From Pseudomonas sp. BP8 (GTDB lineage Bacteria; Pseudomonadota; Gammaproteobacteria; Pseudomonadales; Pseudomonadaceae), in the NCBI RefSeq assembly GCF_017875955.1, contig NZ_JAGINK010000001.1, forward strand, positions 3,502,501-3,566,500: DNA of 64,000 bases. Reading direction: 5' to 3'. Below are positions 1 to 10,826 of the stretch, piece after piece. Below the pieces are notes generated by a model, which did no database searches, was not told the origin of the DNA, and saw only the letters and a list, made by a program, of their open reading frames with translations. Every line of letters begins with the position of its first letter. The stretch's first letter is position 1. Both the position numbers and the translations under genes were made by a program.

Positions 1-342
1 TGGCTCGACTCATTCAGGCATCAGGACAAGGACGTGGCCTACTGGGGGGACATGGACACCTGGGGACTGCGTATGCTCGCGCGGGCCCGGATCAAGCATG
101 GCCAGGTCACTTCACTGTTGATGTCTAAAGCTCTCTTTGATGAACACAAACGAGGCTCGGCTGTGAAGGAGCTCGTCCGAGCGCAGGATACCGTGCCGCC
201 CGGACTCACGGCATCTGAGAGCGAGTTGTTCTGCCATTTGGTGAAAAGCCAAAAAGGCAGGTTGGAACAGGAGTTCATCCCAAGGCAGCAGGTGCACAAA
301 GCTTTGCAGGCTTGGCTGTCCTCAAGCAGCAACCCTTCATGA
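1..342 (+). CDS. jetD: Wadjet JetD-like nuclease subunit, C-terminal part (5' end outside window)
   Basis: The frame is open from base 1 and ends at TGA 340-342, so only the last 113 residues are visible. They read as the C-terminal DUF2220 domain of JetD, the Toprim-type endonuclease subunit of Wadjet. Wadjet is the SMC-like JetABCD system that recognises and cuts circular plasmid DNA. The Toprim-like YWGDMDTWG motif starts at base 40. It is followed by SLLMSKALF, an LTASESEL block and LEQEFIP, in the family order. JetA, JetB and JetC would lie to the left of the window if the system is complete. The family call comes from remembered motifs; whether the system is intact cannot be seen. Confidence 0.75.
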   Translation, partial: WLDSFRHQDKDVAYWGDMDTWGLRMLARARIKHGQVTSLLMSKALFDEHKRGSAVKELVRAQDTVPPGLTASESELFCHLVKSQKGRLEQEFIPRQQVHKALQAWLSSSSNPS

Positions 343-388
343 GGCTGCAGAGCCGCTTTGGCTGCAGGGCGATTATCAGGATGAGAGG

Positions 389-604
389 ATGGCGGTGATG
401 AACATCGAAGGGGTATTCCTGCGCTAAAAAGCGCGACACTGGATCGGCGATACGTGCAAGCCAGCCGAATTTGCCGAAAAAGCTCATGAAGACTTGTTGG
501 CGGCCTACGCGACCTTTGATGCCAGTGGGTGCGCAGACGCACGGTTTCTTAACGACTGTGCTCTGCAAACGCGACCAAGTCTGCCCAGTGCCCCGGCGAA
601 ATAA
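389..604 (+). pseudogene. possible broken small gene, unrecognised
   Basis: One frame starts at ATG 389 (or 398), meets TAA at 425-427, and then stays open to TAA 602-604. The second part has a normal-looking composition (WIGDTCKPAEFAEKAHEDLL). This could be a 71-codon gene with one nonsense codon, or chance. I do not recognise the product. The rest of 343-731 shows nothing else convincing. Confidence 0.25.
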
Positions 605-731
605 TGCTATTCGAGCGCCTGAAGCATGCAGGGTACGACCCCAGACCTTCGCTTGTCATCAGGGCGTTAGAAGACGCCCTAATGTCTGTTCAGCTACCCT
701 GTGGGGAAAGGTCTAGCCGGTTTATTGGTGC

Positions 732-1313
732 TCACTCCATGTACTGATGAAGCTCCGCCAAAAATTCGCAGTGTCCCTTGAGTTTATCCAGCTCGATCAG
801 AAGCTCTGCGACTGGGAATACCATCAGCTTGGCTTGCCCACCCGTCAGCGCGATACCGTCTCGATTTTCCCCCTCTTTTTTATTTTTAGTGAACGCCACT
901 AAGTAGTTACCAGCTCTGTACTTTTTGACGACCCAGTGGGAGAAGGTGTGCCTGAAGTCCCGGTGCATCTCAAGGATTTCAATCGCTGAAATGATACCCA
1001 CAGTATCGATGCTCAGGATGGTCTGCTGAGCCTCCTTTCTCATGTGGATCAAGACATCAGCATCGACTAGCTTGAAAGCAAAGTCACTTGCGGAGCCTTC
1101 CCGCTTCTTCCGCAGTATCGCGATCAGGCCACGGCACAAGGCATCTGCTGAGCAATACACTTGGACAAGCTCACCCATAAGGGCGAATTCGTCCTTGCCA
1201 ACCCCTTCCAGGTGCTGAAGCAACTCGACATCATTTCGGGTAGCCACGAGACGGTTCACAATGGCAAGAGCTTCCGCTTGCGTCGACCCCTGAGACGATA
1301 CAGGTGCGTTCAT
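732..1313 (-). CDS. hypothetical protein with HEPN-like R-X4-H motif
   Basis: A 193-residue cytoplasmic protein of unrecognised family. It is largely alpha-helical by composition, with no signal peptide or membrane segment. Residues 118-126 read RDFRHTFSH, which contains an R-X4-H pattern as in HEPN ribonucleases, on a predicted helix in the middle of the chain. HEPN proteins are common in toxin-antitoxin and defence loci, and the neighbours (JetD, KAP NTPase) fit that setting. The motif is short, so the HEPN assignment is only a suggestion. It stands alone on the minus strand with no obvious antitoxin partner. Confidence 0.6.
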   Translation of the reverse strand: MNAPVSSQGSTQAEALAIVNRLVATRNDVELLQHLEGVGKDEFALMGELVQVYCSADALCRGLIAILRKKREGSASDFAFKLVDADVLIHMRKEAQQTILSIDTVGIISAIEILEMHRDFRHTFSHWVVKKYRAGNYLVAFTKNKKEGENRDGIALTGGQAKLMVFPVAELLIELDKLKGHCEFLAELHQYME

Positions 1314-1785
1314 ATATTCCCTCGAGTGCCAAAAAAGATACTTATTATAGCGTTATGGTGGTTGGCAATGGGGCTCCATCGGCATCCGATCCAGGCCAGA
1401 GGCAACCATGCACCCGGATGGATTGAACGGGTTAGATCATCTGAGGCTGTCTTTTCACATATGAGAGGCTGCGGTGGCGTCTTTTCTGAGCCTTAAAATT
1501 GACGTGATCTGTGTGCTGGCTGATAGCGTAACCACCTCTGCCTGAGGCCGCGTTTCAGGTGAAGAAGATTCGTGAGACGATCTGACCCGAGATGCAGGCG
1601 CCCACTCACTAGCGGTTAAGGCATCGGTCGTGCCTATACATGCCAGACTAAAGAGAGAGTGCTCTATGTTAGCCGTGCTTGAACGGTGAAATTCCGGCGC
1701 CATGTTTTGGTTAGGTGAACGAGTCCTGCACGATTACGATGGACTGAGTGCGAGCATGGGGCTCGCCTGAACGTTAGGAAAACAC
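1314..1785. other. 472-base stretch without a convincing gene
   Basis: Lies between the divergent 732-1313 and 1786-2205 genes. It must hold the promoters of both. The AT-rich part around 1325-1355 (TACTTATTATAG) is the most promoter-like. Short frames on both strands have no ribosome-binding site or recognisable product. Confidence 0.4.
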
Positions 1786-2205
1786 ATGTTCGGTTCGTCA
1801 TATGATCCTCAGCTTCCCATCCCAGAAATGAAAACTGCCAATGAGTACATCAAGCAGCTCGGTTGGCTGGGTAGTCAGCTACTCGCGCTGTGTTGGGCAT
1901 TGGCGACAATCGACGTGAGTAGCTCGGTGCTGGTGGGTATCGGTGCGGTGTCTAGCCTGTACATCTTCTACATCGGCAAAGACTACCGCCGTCAGTTTCC
2001 TCTGATCATGGATTCGCTCTCAAAAATGGGCTTGCTTCGGCTCTTCGCCAAAGCATGGCCGGCATTCGTAGCCATTGTGATCATTTCAGGACTCGCCGTA
2101 CAGGCCTTCACTTGGCAGCAATTGGGCGAATTTAAGACTGAACTGCTGGGACTAGCGGCAGTACCTTACGCAACGTGGATTTTAAAGAAATTGCTCGGCG
2201 ACTGA
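1786..2205 (+). CDS. small inner-membrane protein, unknown function
   Basis: A 139-residue protein with about four hydrophobic segments: roughly residues 27-45, 47-65, 92-110 and 118-133. A charged stretch (GKDYRRQF) sits between segments two and three. I recognise no catalytic motif. Small membrane proteins are frequent effectors or partners in defence islands, and this one sits between a HEPN-like gene and a KAP NTPase operon. It is on the opposite strand to both, so any link is only by neighbourhood. ATG 1786 gives a complete first helix and is the best start. Confidence 0.6.
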   Translation: MFGSSYDPQLPIPEMKTANEYIKQLGWLGSQLLALCWALATIDVSSSVLVGIGAVSSLYIFYIGKDYRRQFPLIMDSLSKMGLLRLFAKAWPAFVAIVIISGLAVQAFTWQQLGEFKTELLGLAAVPYATWILKKLLGD

Positions 2206-2832
2206 ACCCCCTTCAGCCTTGAATAGGGGGGAGAGATTCTCACCCCTATCACCCTACTTATTGGCACCAATTCGCTCGCTAACGCACCCGGCATCCAAAT
2301 TAAGCCCACTCGCTGGCATAAGATCAGCACGCACATCCCGAGACCATTTGAGGCTATCCAAGGATAGTGCACCATCAATGAAGCCCTCGAAGCGCGAACG
2401 TCCATCTCGTCGGCTCTGAAGCCAGCGGAAGGGTGGATAGGGGATGAAAAATGGGCGCTAGGTTGACTGCCTCAATGCAGGGCTAACCTGGCAGGCAGCC
2501 TATGCTCACTTCGGGCGAGATGGCTTGCAGGAGGTTGTCGCTGATCTGCTCCGCGACCACGGTAAAAGACCACGCTGAAACTCGTTGCGGTACCTCCGCC
2601 GCGAATGGCTCGGCTTGGAGGATCTGCAGGCTCTCCAAGGAGCCCTCAAAGTCACAGATTTGAGCTGGACTGCCTTTGATGAGATTCCTAAGCATGTGGC
2701 AGTCCTTGAGTGCTACCGGTGGTATCTCGCCCACAAGTCACTTCAGGCCCTACCTCCGAAGCGAATATCAGAGGGCGCTAAACCCCTTCGTATTGAGCTC
2801 GATATGGGGCTGTGAGCTTTGAGAGTGGGAGG
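2206..2832. other. 627-base stretch without a convincing gene
   Basis: An imperfect hairpin at 2223-2249 (arms ATAGGGG and CCCCTAT with an inner GAGA/TCTC stem) follows the membrane-protein gene. It may end its transcript, although no T-tract follows. A 76-codon plus frame at 2585-2815 and minus frames here have poor composition and no recognisable product; they may be remnants. Confidence 0.4.
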
Positions 2833-3519
2833 TTATCGGAAGTCCCCTAGTGATAGCCGCTGCCCGAGAGTCCAGACCACATCGTTGGCCTTCCTGCATA
2901 GAGAGAATCCGCAGCAATTCTGAATGTTGTTTTCTATCTCATACCTACGCCAGTCGACCATCGCCCTGCCATCCAAAACATTGAGCTTGCGCTCAAGCAA
3001 CCACGCGACAGCATTCATAAACTGCCCATGGCTGAACACAACGATGTCCTGAGTTTCGTGTGCCTCAATGTAAACCAGGAAGGACTGTGCTCGGGCAACA
3101 AAAGCTGAAAAGGACTCGGCGCCGACGCCGTCGCAGAAGGCTGGGTCTGACCTCAACCAGTATGCGTCTACCCAGCTCTTTCGCTGAGTAACGGTGGTGT
3201 CAACGCAGCGCGCAGGCTCAAGGTAAGTGAATTCCTGGACAGGCCACGTCTCAAATTTGGCTTGGGAAAACGCCGCGGCAGTTATCTTCGCCGTGGCCTG
3301 AGCTTTGTCAAAAGGGGAGGCAACGATGAGTTGCGGGGCCTTGGAGAATGACTTCGCGACCTCTATTGCTTGCTTGAGCCCACGAGGTGTAAGGGGGATG
3401 CTGGCGTGATCTTGAGTGGCCTGCCCGGCATTCGCGGCGCTTTCTGCGTGGCGGACTAGCCGTATATTCTTAATTTTATCATACCTCGAATCCAGTTGCT
3501 CCAAGTTCGGCCTGGGCAT
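2833..3519 (-). CDS. histidine phosphatase (phosphoglycerate-mutase-like) family protein
   Basis: A 228-residue member of the histidine phosphatase superfamily. The phosphoacceptor motif LVRHAES is at about residues 21-27, and the second catalytic histidine lies in VVFSHGQF near residue 165. These enzymes remove phosphate through a phosphohistidine intermediate; the substrate cannot be read from sequence. The gene follows the KAP NTPase gene after 41 bases on the same strand, so the two probably form one transcript. The ribosome-binding site before ATG 3519 is weak. This is not a glycolytic mutase gene by context; a signalling or defence role beside the NTPase is an inference. Confidence 0.8.
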   Translation of the reverse strand: MPRPNLEQLDSRYDKIKNIRLVRHAESAANAGQATQDHASIPLTPRGLKQAIEVAKSFSKAPQLIVASPFDKAQATAKITAAAFSQAKFETWPVQEFTYLEPARCVDTTVTQRKSWVDAYWLRSDPAFCDGVGAESFSAFVARAQSFLVYIEAHETQDIVVFSHGQFMNAVAWLLERKLNVLDGRAMVDWRRYEIENNIQNCCGFSLCRKANDVVWTLGQRLSLGDFR

Positions 3520-3560
3520 TGGGCTATGATGAGCCTACCCAGCTGTTGCAGTCGAAGGGA

Positions 3561-5261
3561 CTACAACAGAGTCTCCTTGTCTCGGCTCTTGAAGAATCTC
3601 CGGATCAGGCCGGTCATTCTGGATTTTGGCTCTTTGGCCACAATGTTCCTGCAGGCGATAACAAAACGATCTGCGACATCACCAAAATGCGGTTCATAAG
3701 AGTTTTTGTGGATTACGAACTGCATACTCTGATACATAATCGCTTCAAGGTCATTGCCGCTTGCCATTTGAATTCCGATTTCGTAGTCCGCTGGACTTAT
3801 ATTTTTGAACAGATGTTCCTCAGCGGTATTCCACCCTCTGCTTTTACGGATGAGGTGGCATGCATCAACAAGCGTTGTAGCATTCGTGTGGCGAGAGTAG
3901 ACAGCGTTGAGAACAGCTTCTACCTCGGGCCGCAGTGGTCTCGTCAACTCCCATGGAGAGCACTCTAGGCCGTTCGGATGTGCCTTATTCAGAGCGGCAG
4001 ACCACGCATTCAATAGCTGTCGGCCGAGGTCTGTTTTGCCCGTGAGCTCCTGAGCAATGTCGATCAGGTAGCTGAGGGTTGGTGCCTCGATGAATTCCAC
4101 TTCGGGAAGCAAATGGTGAAGCTCGTCAGTAATCTGATGCTCAGTCTTACTGGGGTGCCAATTGTAATTTTGAAAGAACGTCGAAACCTTGTTTCGAGCG
4201 TTCAGCACTCTCCAATCTGCTAAATAGCGCTCAATCTGATCACTAACCTTCTTGGTGTCGAGTAACCCTGTCTGGAGGACATCGACTACCAGCTGCTCGA
4301 ATTCACCACCGTTGTATAGCTTTAACTCGCGGAGCAGGGAGTCCCATTGGCCCTGAAGCGCGTCATCTTCACTTTCATCTTGATCACCACTCTGGCAACG
4401 AACTGCCTTGGTCATTGCTGAGACAGCAGCGTTATGGTTCAGCACGTATTCAAATGTTGGGCCGTTGACCAGCCCTTTGTAGTAAATAGCGCTCAGTAGA
4501 ACAATTGATGGTATAACCCGAGTGAGTACGTCTTGGGAAAGCTCGCTATGCCCTTCAAGCAAGCGGTTTGCCACGCGTATGATCCGGCAAAGGATGCGAA
4601 TGTTAGTAATACCGCATGCTACCGTTGCAGGTCGGAGGTCATCAGCCCAGTCGGTGTAGATAATCCTTTGAGCGATGGAGAAGGCTTCTGCTGGGCTGGT
4701 GTCCAAGCGAAGTTCTTGGTCGATTACCTTCTCCCTGAATTGCTCCCAGATTTCCTTGTCTTTGAGCTTGTCATCGTTCAATACGACAAGGATTCGGCAG
4801 CCATAGGTTTGCACGCATTCGTCGATGAACCCGAGAATCTCGTCAATGCTGAGCTTTTGGTGCTTGCGCTCAATATCATCGATGATCAGGAATTTGTTTT
4901 TGAGAAGGGTTGGCAGAGCCAGGAGAGGTAGATCGTCTAGGGCGCTGAAGCCGCGGTGAATTGATTGAGCCAGCTTTTTTACCCCAGAGACTGCCGCGCT
5001 TACCTGTGCAGCCAATAGGCTATCTTCTTTCAGCTTCGGAAGGAGAGCCTGCGCTACCTTTATCTTCAGATCACCTATAGTTTTTACCCCGAACAGCGAT
5101 ACTGCAGCAGAGCTCTTGACCGCTTCATCTGAAGAGTCATTTCGGATCTGCCTCCAAAGGTGTGTCTTACCTGTGCCCCATTTACCAGAGAGCGCGATGA
5201 CGCTGTTCTCACGGTCGTTGAGGGCCTCTAGAAGGTTTTGCTTGCAGCTCTCGATGGTCAT
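3561..5261 (-). CDS. KAP-family P-loop NTPase
   Basis: A 566-residue STAND/AAA-like NTPase of the KAP type. Walker A is GKWGTGKT (residues 26-33). Walker B is LIIDDIERK (about 125-133), with the acidic D-D-x-E pattern typical of KAP proteins. The rest is helical with no clear membrane segments. KAP NTPases include the phage-exclusion protein PifA and occur in several defence loci. ATG 5261 is preferred over GTG 5264 because AAGGA lies seven bases upstream of it. The histidine phosphatase gene follows after 41 bases. Function as a phage-defence pair is inferred from family and neighbourhood. Confidence 0.85.
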   Translation of the reverse strand: MTIESCKQNLLEALNDRENSVIALSGKWGTGKTHLWRQIRNDSSDEAVKSSAAVSLFGVKTIGDLKIKVAQALLPKLKEDSLLAAQVSAAVSGVKKLAQSIHRGFSALDDLPLLALPTLLKNKFLIIDDIERKHQKLSIDEILGFIDECVQTYGCRILVVLNDDKLKDKEIWEQFREKVIDQELRLDTSPAEAFSIAQRIIYTDWADDLRPATVACGITNIRILCRIIRVANRLLEGHSELSQDVLTRVIPSIVLLSAIYYKGLVNGPTFEYVLNHNAAVSAMTKAVRCQSGDQDESEDDALQGQWDSLLRELKLYNGGEFEQLVVDVLQTGLLDTKKVSDQIERYLADWRVLNARNKVSTFFQNYNWHPSKTEHQITDELHHLLPEVEFIEAPTLSYLIDIAQELTGKTDLGRQLLNAWSAALNKAHPNGLECSPWELTRPLRPEVEAVLNAVYSRHTNATTLVDACHLIRKSRGWNTAEEHLFKNISPADYEIGIQMASGNDLEAIMYQSMQFVIHKNSYEPHFGDVADRFVIACRNIVAKEPKSRMTGLIRRFFKSRDKETLL

Positions 5262-6011
5262 CACGGTTCCTTGTGGGTGAGGTAGATCGGTAATCCAAAG
5301 TAGGTGGAGGCAGGTTGGCCTGCCTTCAAGGGTGAGCCTTCAGCCAATCTCTGCTGCTGCGGATTTTTTTTGGTGACCATGTGTTCAGCTCGTCATGCTC
5401 CACCTCCAAGCCAGGGATTGAGCGTGAGCACACATCCAAGGGGCATTAGATTCACTGTGTCCACATGTCCTGAAATGCTGCTTTTGCAGATTTGACAAGG
5501 CCCCAAGCCCCTATGTTAAGTGGGCTACCGTAGGTAAAGTGCCTAATTTTTGCGGCTTTTGGTTTAGGCACATAGGTATCGAGCTAACGGCTGTTGGGTC
5601 TCGTAAGGCGGAATTGCTCGTTCGAATGTTGACATCCACTGAGCCCGTAAACAACCTAGCTGTGTATGTGTCTGGCAACAAAACCTTATCCAGGAAAAGA
5701 CATCTTTTTTGGCAATTCAAATCCCGCCGAGGAGAGCCAGAGACCCCGAGCAAGACCTTGAAGAACCGCCGTTTGGCGGTTGTTTTATGCCGGCTGAGTA
5801 GTGGATGGCAGTTTTCAGGAGCACCGCTGATCAGCACCTGGCAGGCTCATGATGTCGAAATCCCGCTTTTAGGCCTTGGCTCTACGCTAGCGGTGTAGGC
5901 GGTTGATCAGCAAGGACAACGACGCTGATCCATTCGGCGGCAAAACAACCCTGGCGGCTTCACAAGCCTATGCTTGTAGAGTTGGACTGTTTCAGTGGAG
6001 GTAGTGCTGCT
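5262..6011. other. 750-base stretch without a convincing gene
   Basis: Holds the upstream region of the KAP gene and, farther on, the terminator-like hairpin at 5764-5786. A segment at about 5717-5741 (TTCAAATCCCGCC...GAGAGCCA) resembles a tRNA T-loop and 3' end, but no matching 5' half is present. Open frames on both strands here have no plausible start or product. Confidence 0.4.
5764..5786 (+). terminator. intrinsic terminator-like hairpin
   Basis: Seven-base perfect stem AACCGCC / GGCGGTT with a four-base loop, followed by GTTTT. No gene directly upstream on this strand is recognised. It may end the transcript of an RNA, or be a leftover next to the tRNA-like segment. Confidence 0.55.
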
Positions 6012-6197
6012 ATGTCCGATCCATTCACGAAACCATACCTGAACCCTCGTACTGGCAAAATAAGCTCGGGAGGGGCTGCAAGAGAAGGACGCATTAAGAC
6101 GCTGGGAGGCGTTGACGAAATCATCAGCCAAGCTGTAACCAAGGCGCTGATAGCCAACGCTGATCAAATTCAGTCCGCCCGAAGGCCCGGAAGGTGA
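6012..6197 (+). CDS. small hypothetical protein
   Basis: A 61-residue, Gly/Ser/Lys-rich soluble protein (starts MSDPFTKPYLNP) of unknown function. ATG 6012 is chosen because GGAGG lies about 11 bases upstream; an in-frame ATG at 5970 lacks such a site. The next small gene begins 12 bases after the stop, so the two probably share a transcript ending at the hairpin at 6501-6535. The composition looks like a real protein, but I recognise no family. Confidence 0.55.
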   Translation: MSDPFTKPYLNPRTGKISSGGAAREGRIKTLGGVDEIISQAVTKALIANADQIQSARRPGR

Positions 6198-6209
6198 GAT
6201 TAGCCAGCC

Positions 6210-6491
6210 ATGATGGGTAAAGTGATCGAATTCAAACCGCCCGTAAGGCAGAAGGACTCAACCCCTCCTGCCAGATGTAGCTTGGCGGATGCAATCCTTC
6301 AGCAGTTTCTGTCGGAAGCTGACGCTCCAGTTATTAACACCCATGCACCGGCGCAAATTTTGGCTTTCAGCCCGGGCGGAAAAGGTAGGGCCCTGAGAAT
6401 CATCTCTATGATTCAGACACACCTTACGTCGCCCTTCACCTTCGCATACTGGCTGAAAGAACTGCCCGAGCCCGTCAAGCTCAAGTCTTAA
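6210..6491 (+). CDS. small hypothetical protein
   Basis: A 93-residue protein (MMGKVIEFKPPVRQ...) of unknown function with no signal peptide or membrane segment. It starts 12 bases after the preceding small gene, so they are probably co-transcribed, and a strong terminator follows 10 bases after its stop. The MxxKVIEFKPP opening resembles many short phage- or plasmid-type hypothetical proteins, but nothing specific can be claimed. Confidence 0.6.
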   Translation: MMGKVIEFKPPVRQKDSTPPARCSLADAILQQFLSEADAPVINTHAPAQILAFSPGGKGRALRIISMIQTHLTSPFTFAYWLKELPEPVKLKS

Positions 6492-6500
6492 GAGTGAACA

Positions 6501-6535
6501 GCACAAGGAGTACAAGTGTACTCCTTGTGCGTTTT
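6501..6535 (+). terminator. strong intrinsic terminator
   Basis: Perfect 13-base stem GCACAAGGAGTAC / GTACTCCTTGTGC around an AAGT loop, then GTTTT. It closes the two small genes at 6012-6491. Confidence 0.85.
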
Positions 6536-6618
6536 CGGGAGCTGGCCGGAGATCACAGGTGAGTTCCAAGACAGTGGATATGCTCCGGAGCGCAGCAAAG
6601 GTTATTTACTTGCAAGAT

Positions 6619-8160
6619 TTAGCTGGGCACCGATTCTGGCTCGAGCATAGCTGTGGCCTTGAGGTCGGCGTTTGCTATGTGGTAGGCCACTCGCAGGGCT
6701 TGGCCGGCGATGGTTAGGGAAGGGTTCACCGCTGCTGATGTGGGCATGAAGCTGGCGTCGACGACAAAAAGATTCTGGTGATCATAGGCCCGGCAGTAGG
6801 TGTCCAGCGGTGAAGTGGCAGGGTCATTGCCCATGCGCACCGTGCCGCCTTGATGGGAAGGCGTGCGCTTGTCAAACGGGCGCGTCAGCACCACAGGGAA
6901 GCCGGCTGCTTTCAGCACCTTCTTGAACTTCGTTACCAGCGCGAGGTGAGCATCCCAGTTCGTCCGCTCCCATTTCAGAACGATCCGATCCCCTTGCACG
7001 GTCACCCGGTTATCAGGAGACGGTAGGTCTTCGCTCATAGCGTAGAAATCAATGCAGTGGCGGCTGAGTTTGCTGAGGATCCACTCGGGCACGTGCGGGA
7101 TGTTGCTCTTCAGAATGCGGCCAGATACCCGGCCCAACAGTTGAATGTTGCCCAGCGGGAAGCCGCCGTTACCGTCTGACAGGTAGAAGTCGTCCAGAGC
7201 AAACGTCTTCTGGTAGACCGAGTCGTTAACGTAGGTCGGACTGAAGCCGATCACCGCCGATGCGTTGTGGTTCATGAAATTGCGGCCTACCTGATCGGAG
7301 CTATTGGCCAGGCCAGTCGGATGGTTCTTATCGGCAGAGCGGAGCAGTAACGCGGCGGACTGCACTGCGCCTGTGCTGAGAATGACAGTGCGCGCACGGA
7401 TTTGATGGAGAGCACCATCTTTCATGAACTCCACGGCGCTAATCGGGCCATGCTTCTTGTTTACCTTCAACGCGGTCACGCGAGCGCCAGTGATGAGGCA
7501 GACGTTGTCGTACTCTAGGGCACCATTCAGCGCCGCAGTCTCCGCGTCGAACTTACCTTCATCACAATGGGGGTGGCCATCCCAAGGTGTTGCGCGATGG
7601 CTCAGCCAACGATCAATGTCCACTCCCAAAGGCAGCGAGTAAGGTCTTAAGCCATTGGCTTTGAGCCGATTGCGAACCTCGGCGATAGCTGGCTCGTCTG
7701 GAACTGGAGGATAGTCGTAGGGGCGAGAGTGGGCTGGCTCCGTAGGATTCTGGCGTGCGTCCCCCCGAACTCTGTATAGAGACTCGGCCCGACTGTACCA
7801 AGGCTCGATTTCTTCGTAGGTGAACGGCCAGGCTGGGGAGACGCCTTCTTGGTGAACCATCTCGGCGAAATCTTCCTTACGATACCGCGCGAGCACGGCA
7901 CCATAGAACTTCGAGTTACCACCGACGTTGTAGTAGTTGCCTGGACTGAAACTGCTGCCATTTTCCTCGTACCACAGCTCTTTGGGACGAAAGAACTGCT
8001 TCTGGAAAATTGCACGCTGATCGCAATGCTCAGGTCGATGAGTCAGATGGCCTCCCGCTTCGAGAATCACGATGCGAGCCCCGGTGGGAGCGAGACCTGA
8101 GGCCACGGTAGCTCCCCCAATCCCCGAGCCAATGATCAGAATGTCTGGGCACTCGTTCAT
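6619..8160 (-). CDS. GMC-family FAD-dependent sugar oxidoreductase
   Basis: A 513-residue glucose-methanol-choline oxidoreductase. The N-terminal FAD Rossmann motif is GSGIGGATVA (residues 11-20), with an acidic residue in VILEAGG about 20 residues later. The C-terminal catalytic region has HQGGTVRMG and, in the last 50 residues, AVNPSLTIAGQA, supplying the His and Asn of the pyranose-oxidase-like active site. ATG 8160 is preferred because GGAGG sits five bases upstream. It is the last gene of an operon with an anhydrofructose-reductase-like enzyme and a sugar transporter. A role in oxidising a pyranose, an anhydrohexitol or a C-glycoside sugar is likely; the exact substrate is unknown. Confidence 0.85.
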   Translation of the reverse strand: MNECPDILIIGSGIGGATVASGLAPTGARIVILEAGGHLTHRPEHCDQRAIFQKQFFRPKELWYEENGSSFSPGNYYNVGGNSKFYGAVLARYRKEDFAEMVHQEGVSPAWPFTYEEIEPWYSRAESLYRVRGDARQNPTEPAHSRPYDYPPVPDEPAIAEVRNRLKANGLRPYSLPLGVDIDRWLSHRATPWDGHPHCDEGKFDAETAALNGALEYDNVCLITGARVTALKVNKKHGPISAVEFMKDGALHQIRARTVILSTGAVQSAALLLRSADKNHPTGLANSSDQVGRNFMNHNASAVIGFSPTYVNDSVYQKTFALDDFYLSDGNGGFPLGNIQLLGRVSGRILKSNIPHVPEWILSKLSRHCIDFYAMSEDLPSPDNRVTVQGDRIVLKWERTNWDAHLALVTKFKKVLKAAGFPVVLTRPFDKRTPSHQGGTVRMGNDPATSPLDTYCRAYDHQNLFVVDASFMPTSAAVNPSLTIAGQALRVAYHIANADLKATAMLEPESVPS

Positions 8161-8175
8161 ATCTACCTCCAAACC

Positions 8176-10489
<2,314 letters not shown>

Positions 10490-10826
10490 GGCATCCACTC
10501 CCTATATCTTTTGTAGTAGGAAAGGAAATTTAGGTAATACGACTCCTCAGAACTTCTTGTCGAAGATCTTTGGGTGTATCTGAGAAAGAGTGCGCTAGGT
10601 GCAGCTAGGCTTCTTGAAAGTCTACGGGGCGACAGAAGGCGCTTAAGCGCCAGGGGAGAGAAGGGGAGCAGTTGGTGAGCATCGCAAAGTCCTCTATGGG
10701 TTTTTATTTTTAGAAACGAGTGAATGCAGGATGCGCCCGTTTCACCCTGCCTGGGAGTGCGTCAAGAAGCGTTGAATGATACGATTATGGCGTTTAGACA
10801 CTCTTGCATGGTCGGATCGAGTCGCT
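10490..10826. promoter_or_regulatory. divergent promoter region, transporter operon / AraC gene
   Basis: This non-coding stretch separates the minus-strand sugar operon from the plus-strand AraC gene and must hold both promoters and the regulator's sites. I see no perfect inverted repeat. If the AraC gene starts at the earlier ATG 10776, the region is 51 bases shorter. Confidence 0.5.

Noticed and set aside
2585..2815. 76-codon plus-strand frame
   Set aside because: No ribosome-binding site and no recognisable composition; listed only within the non-coding stretch.
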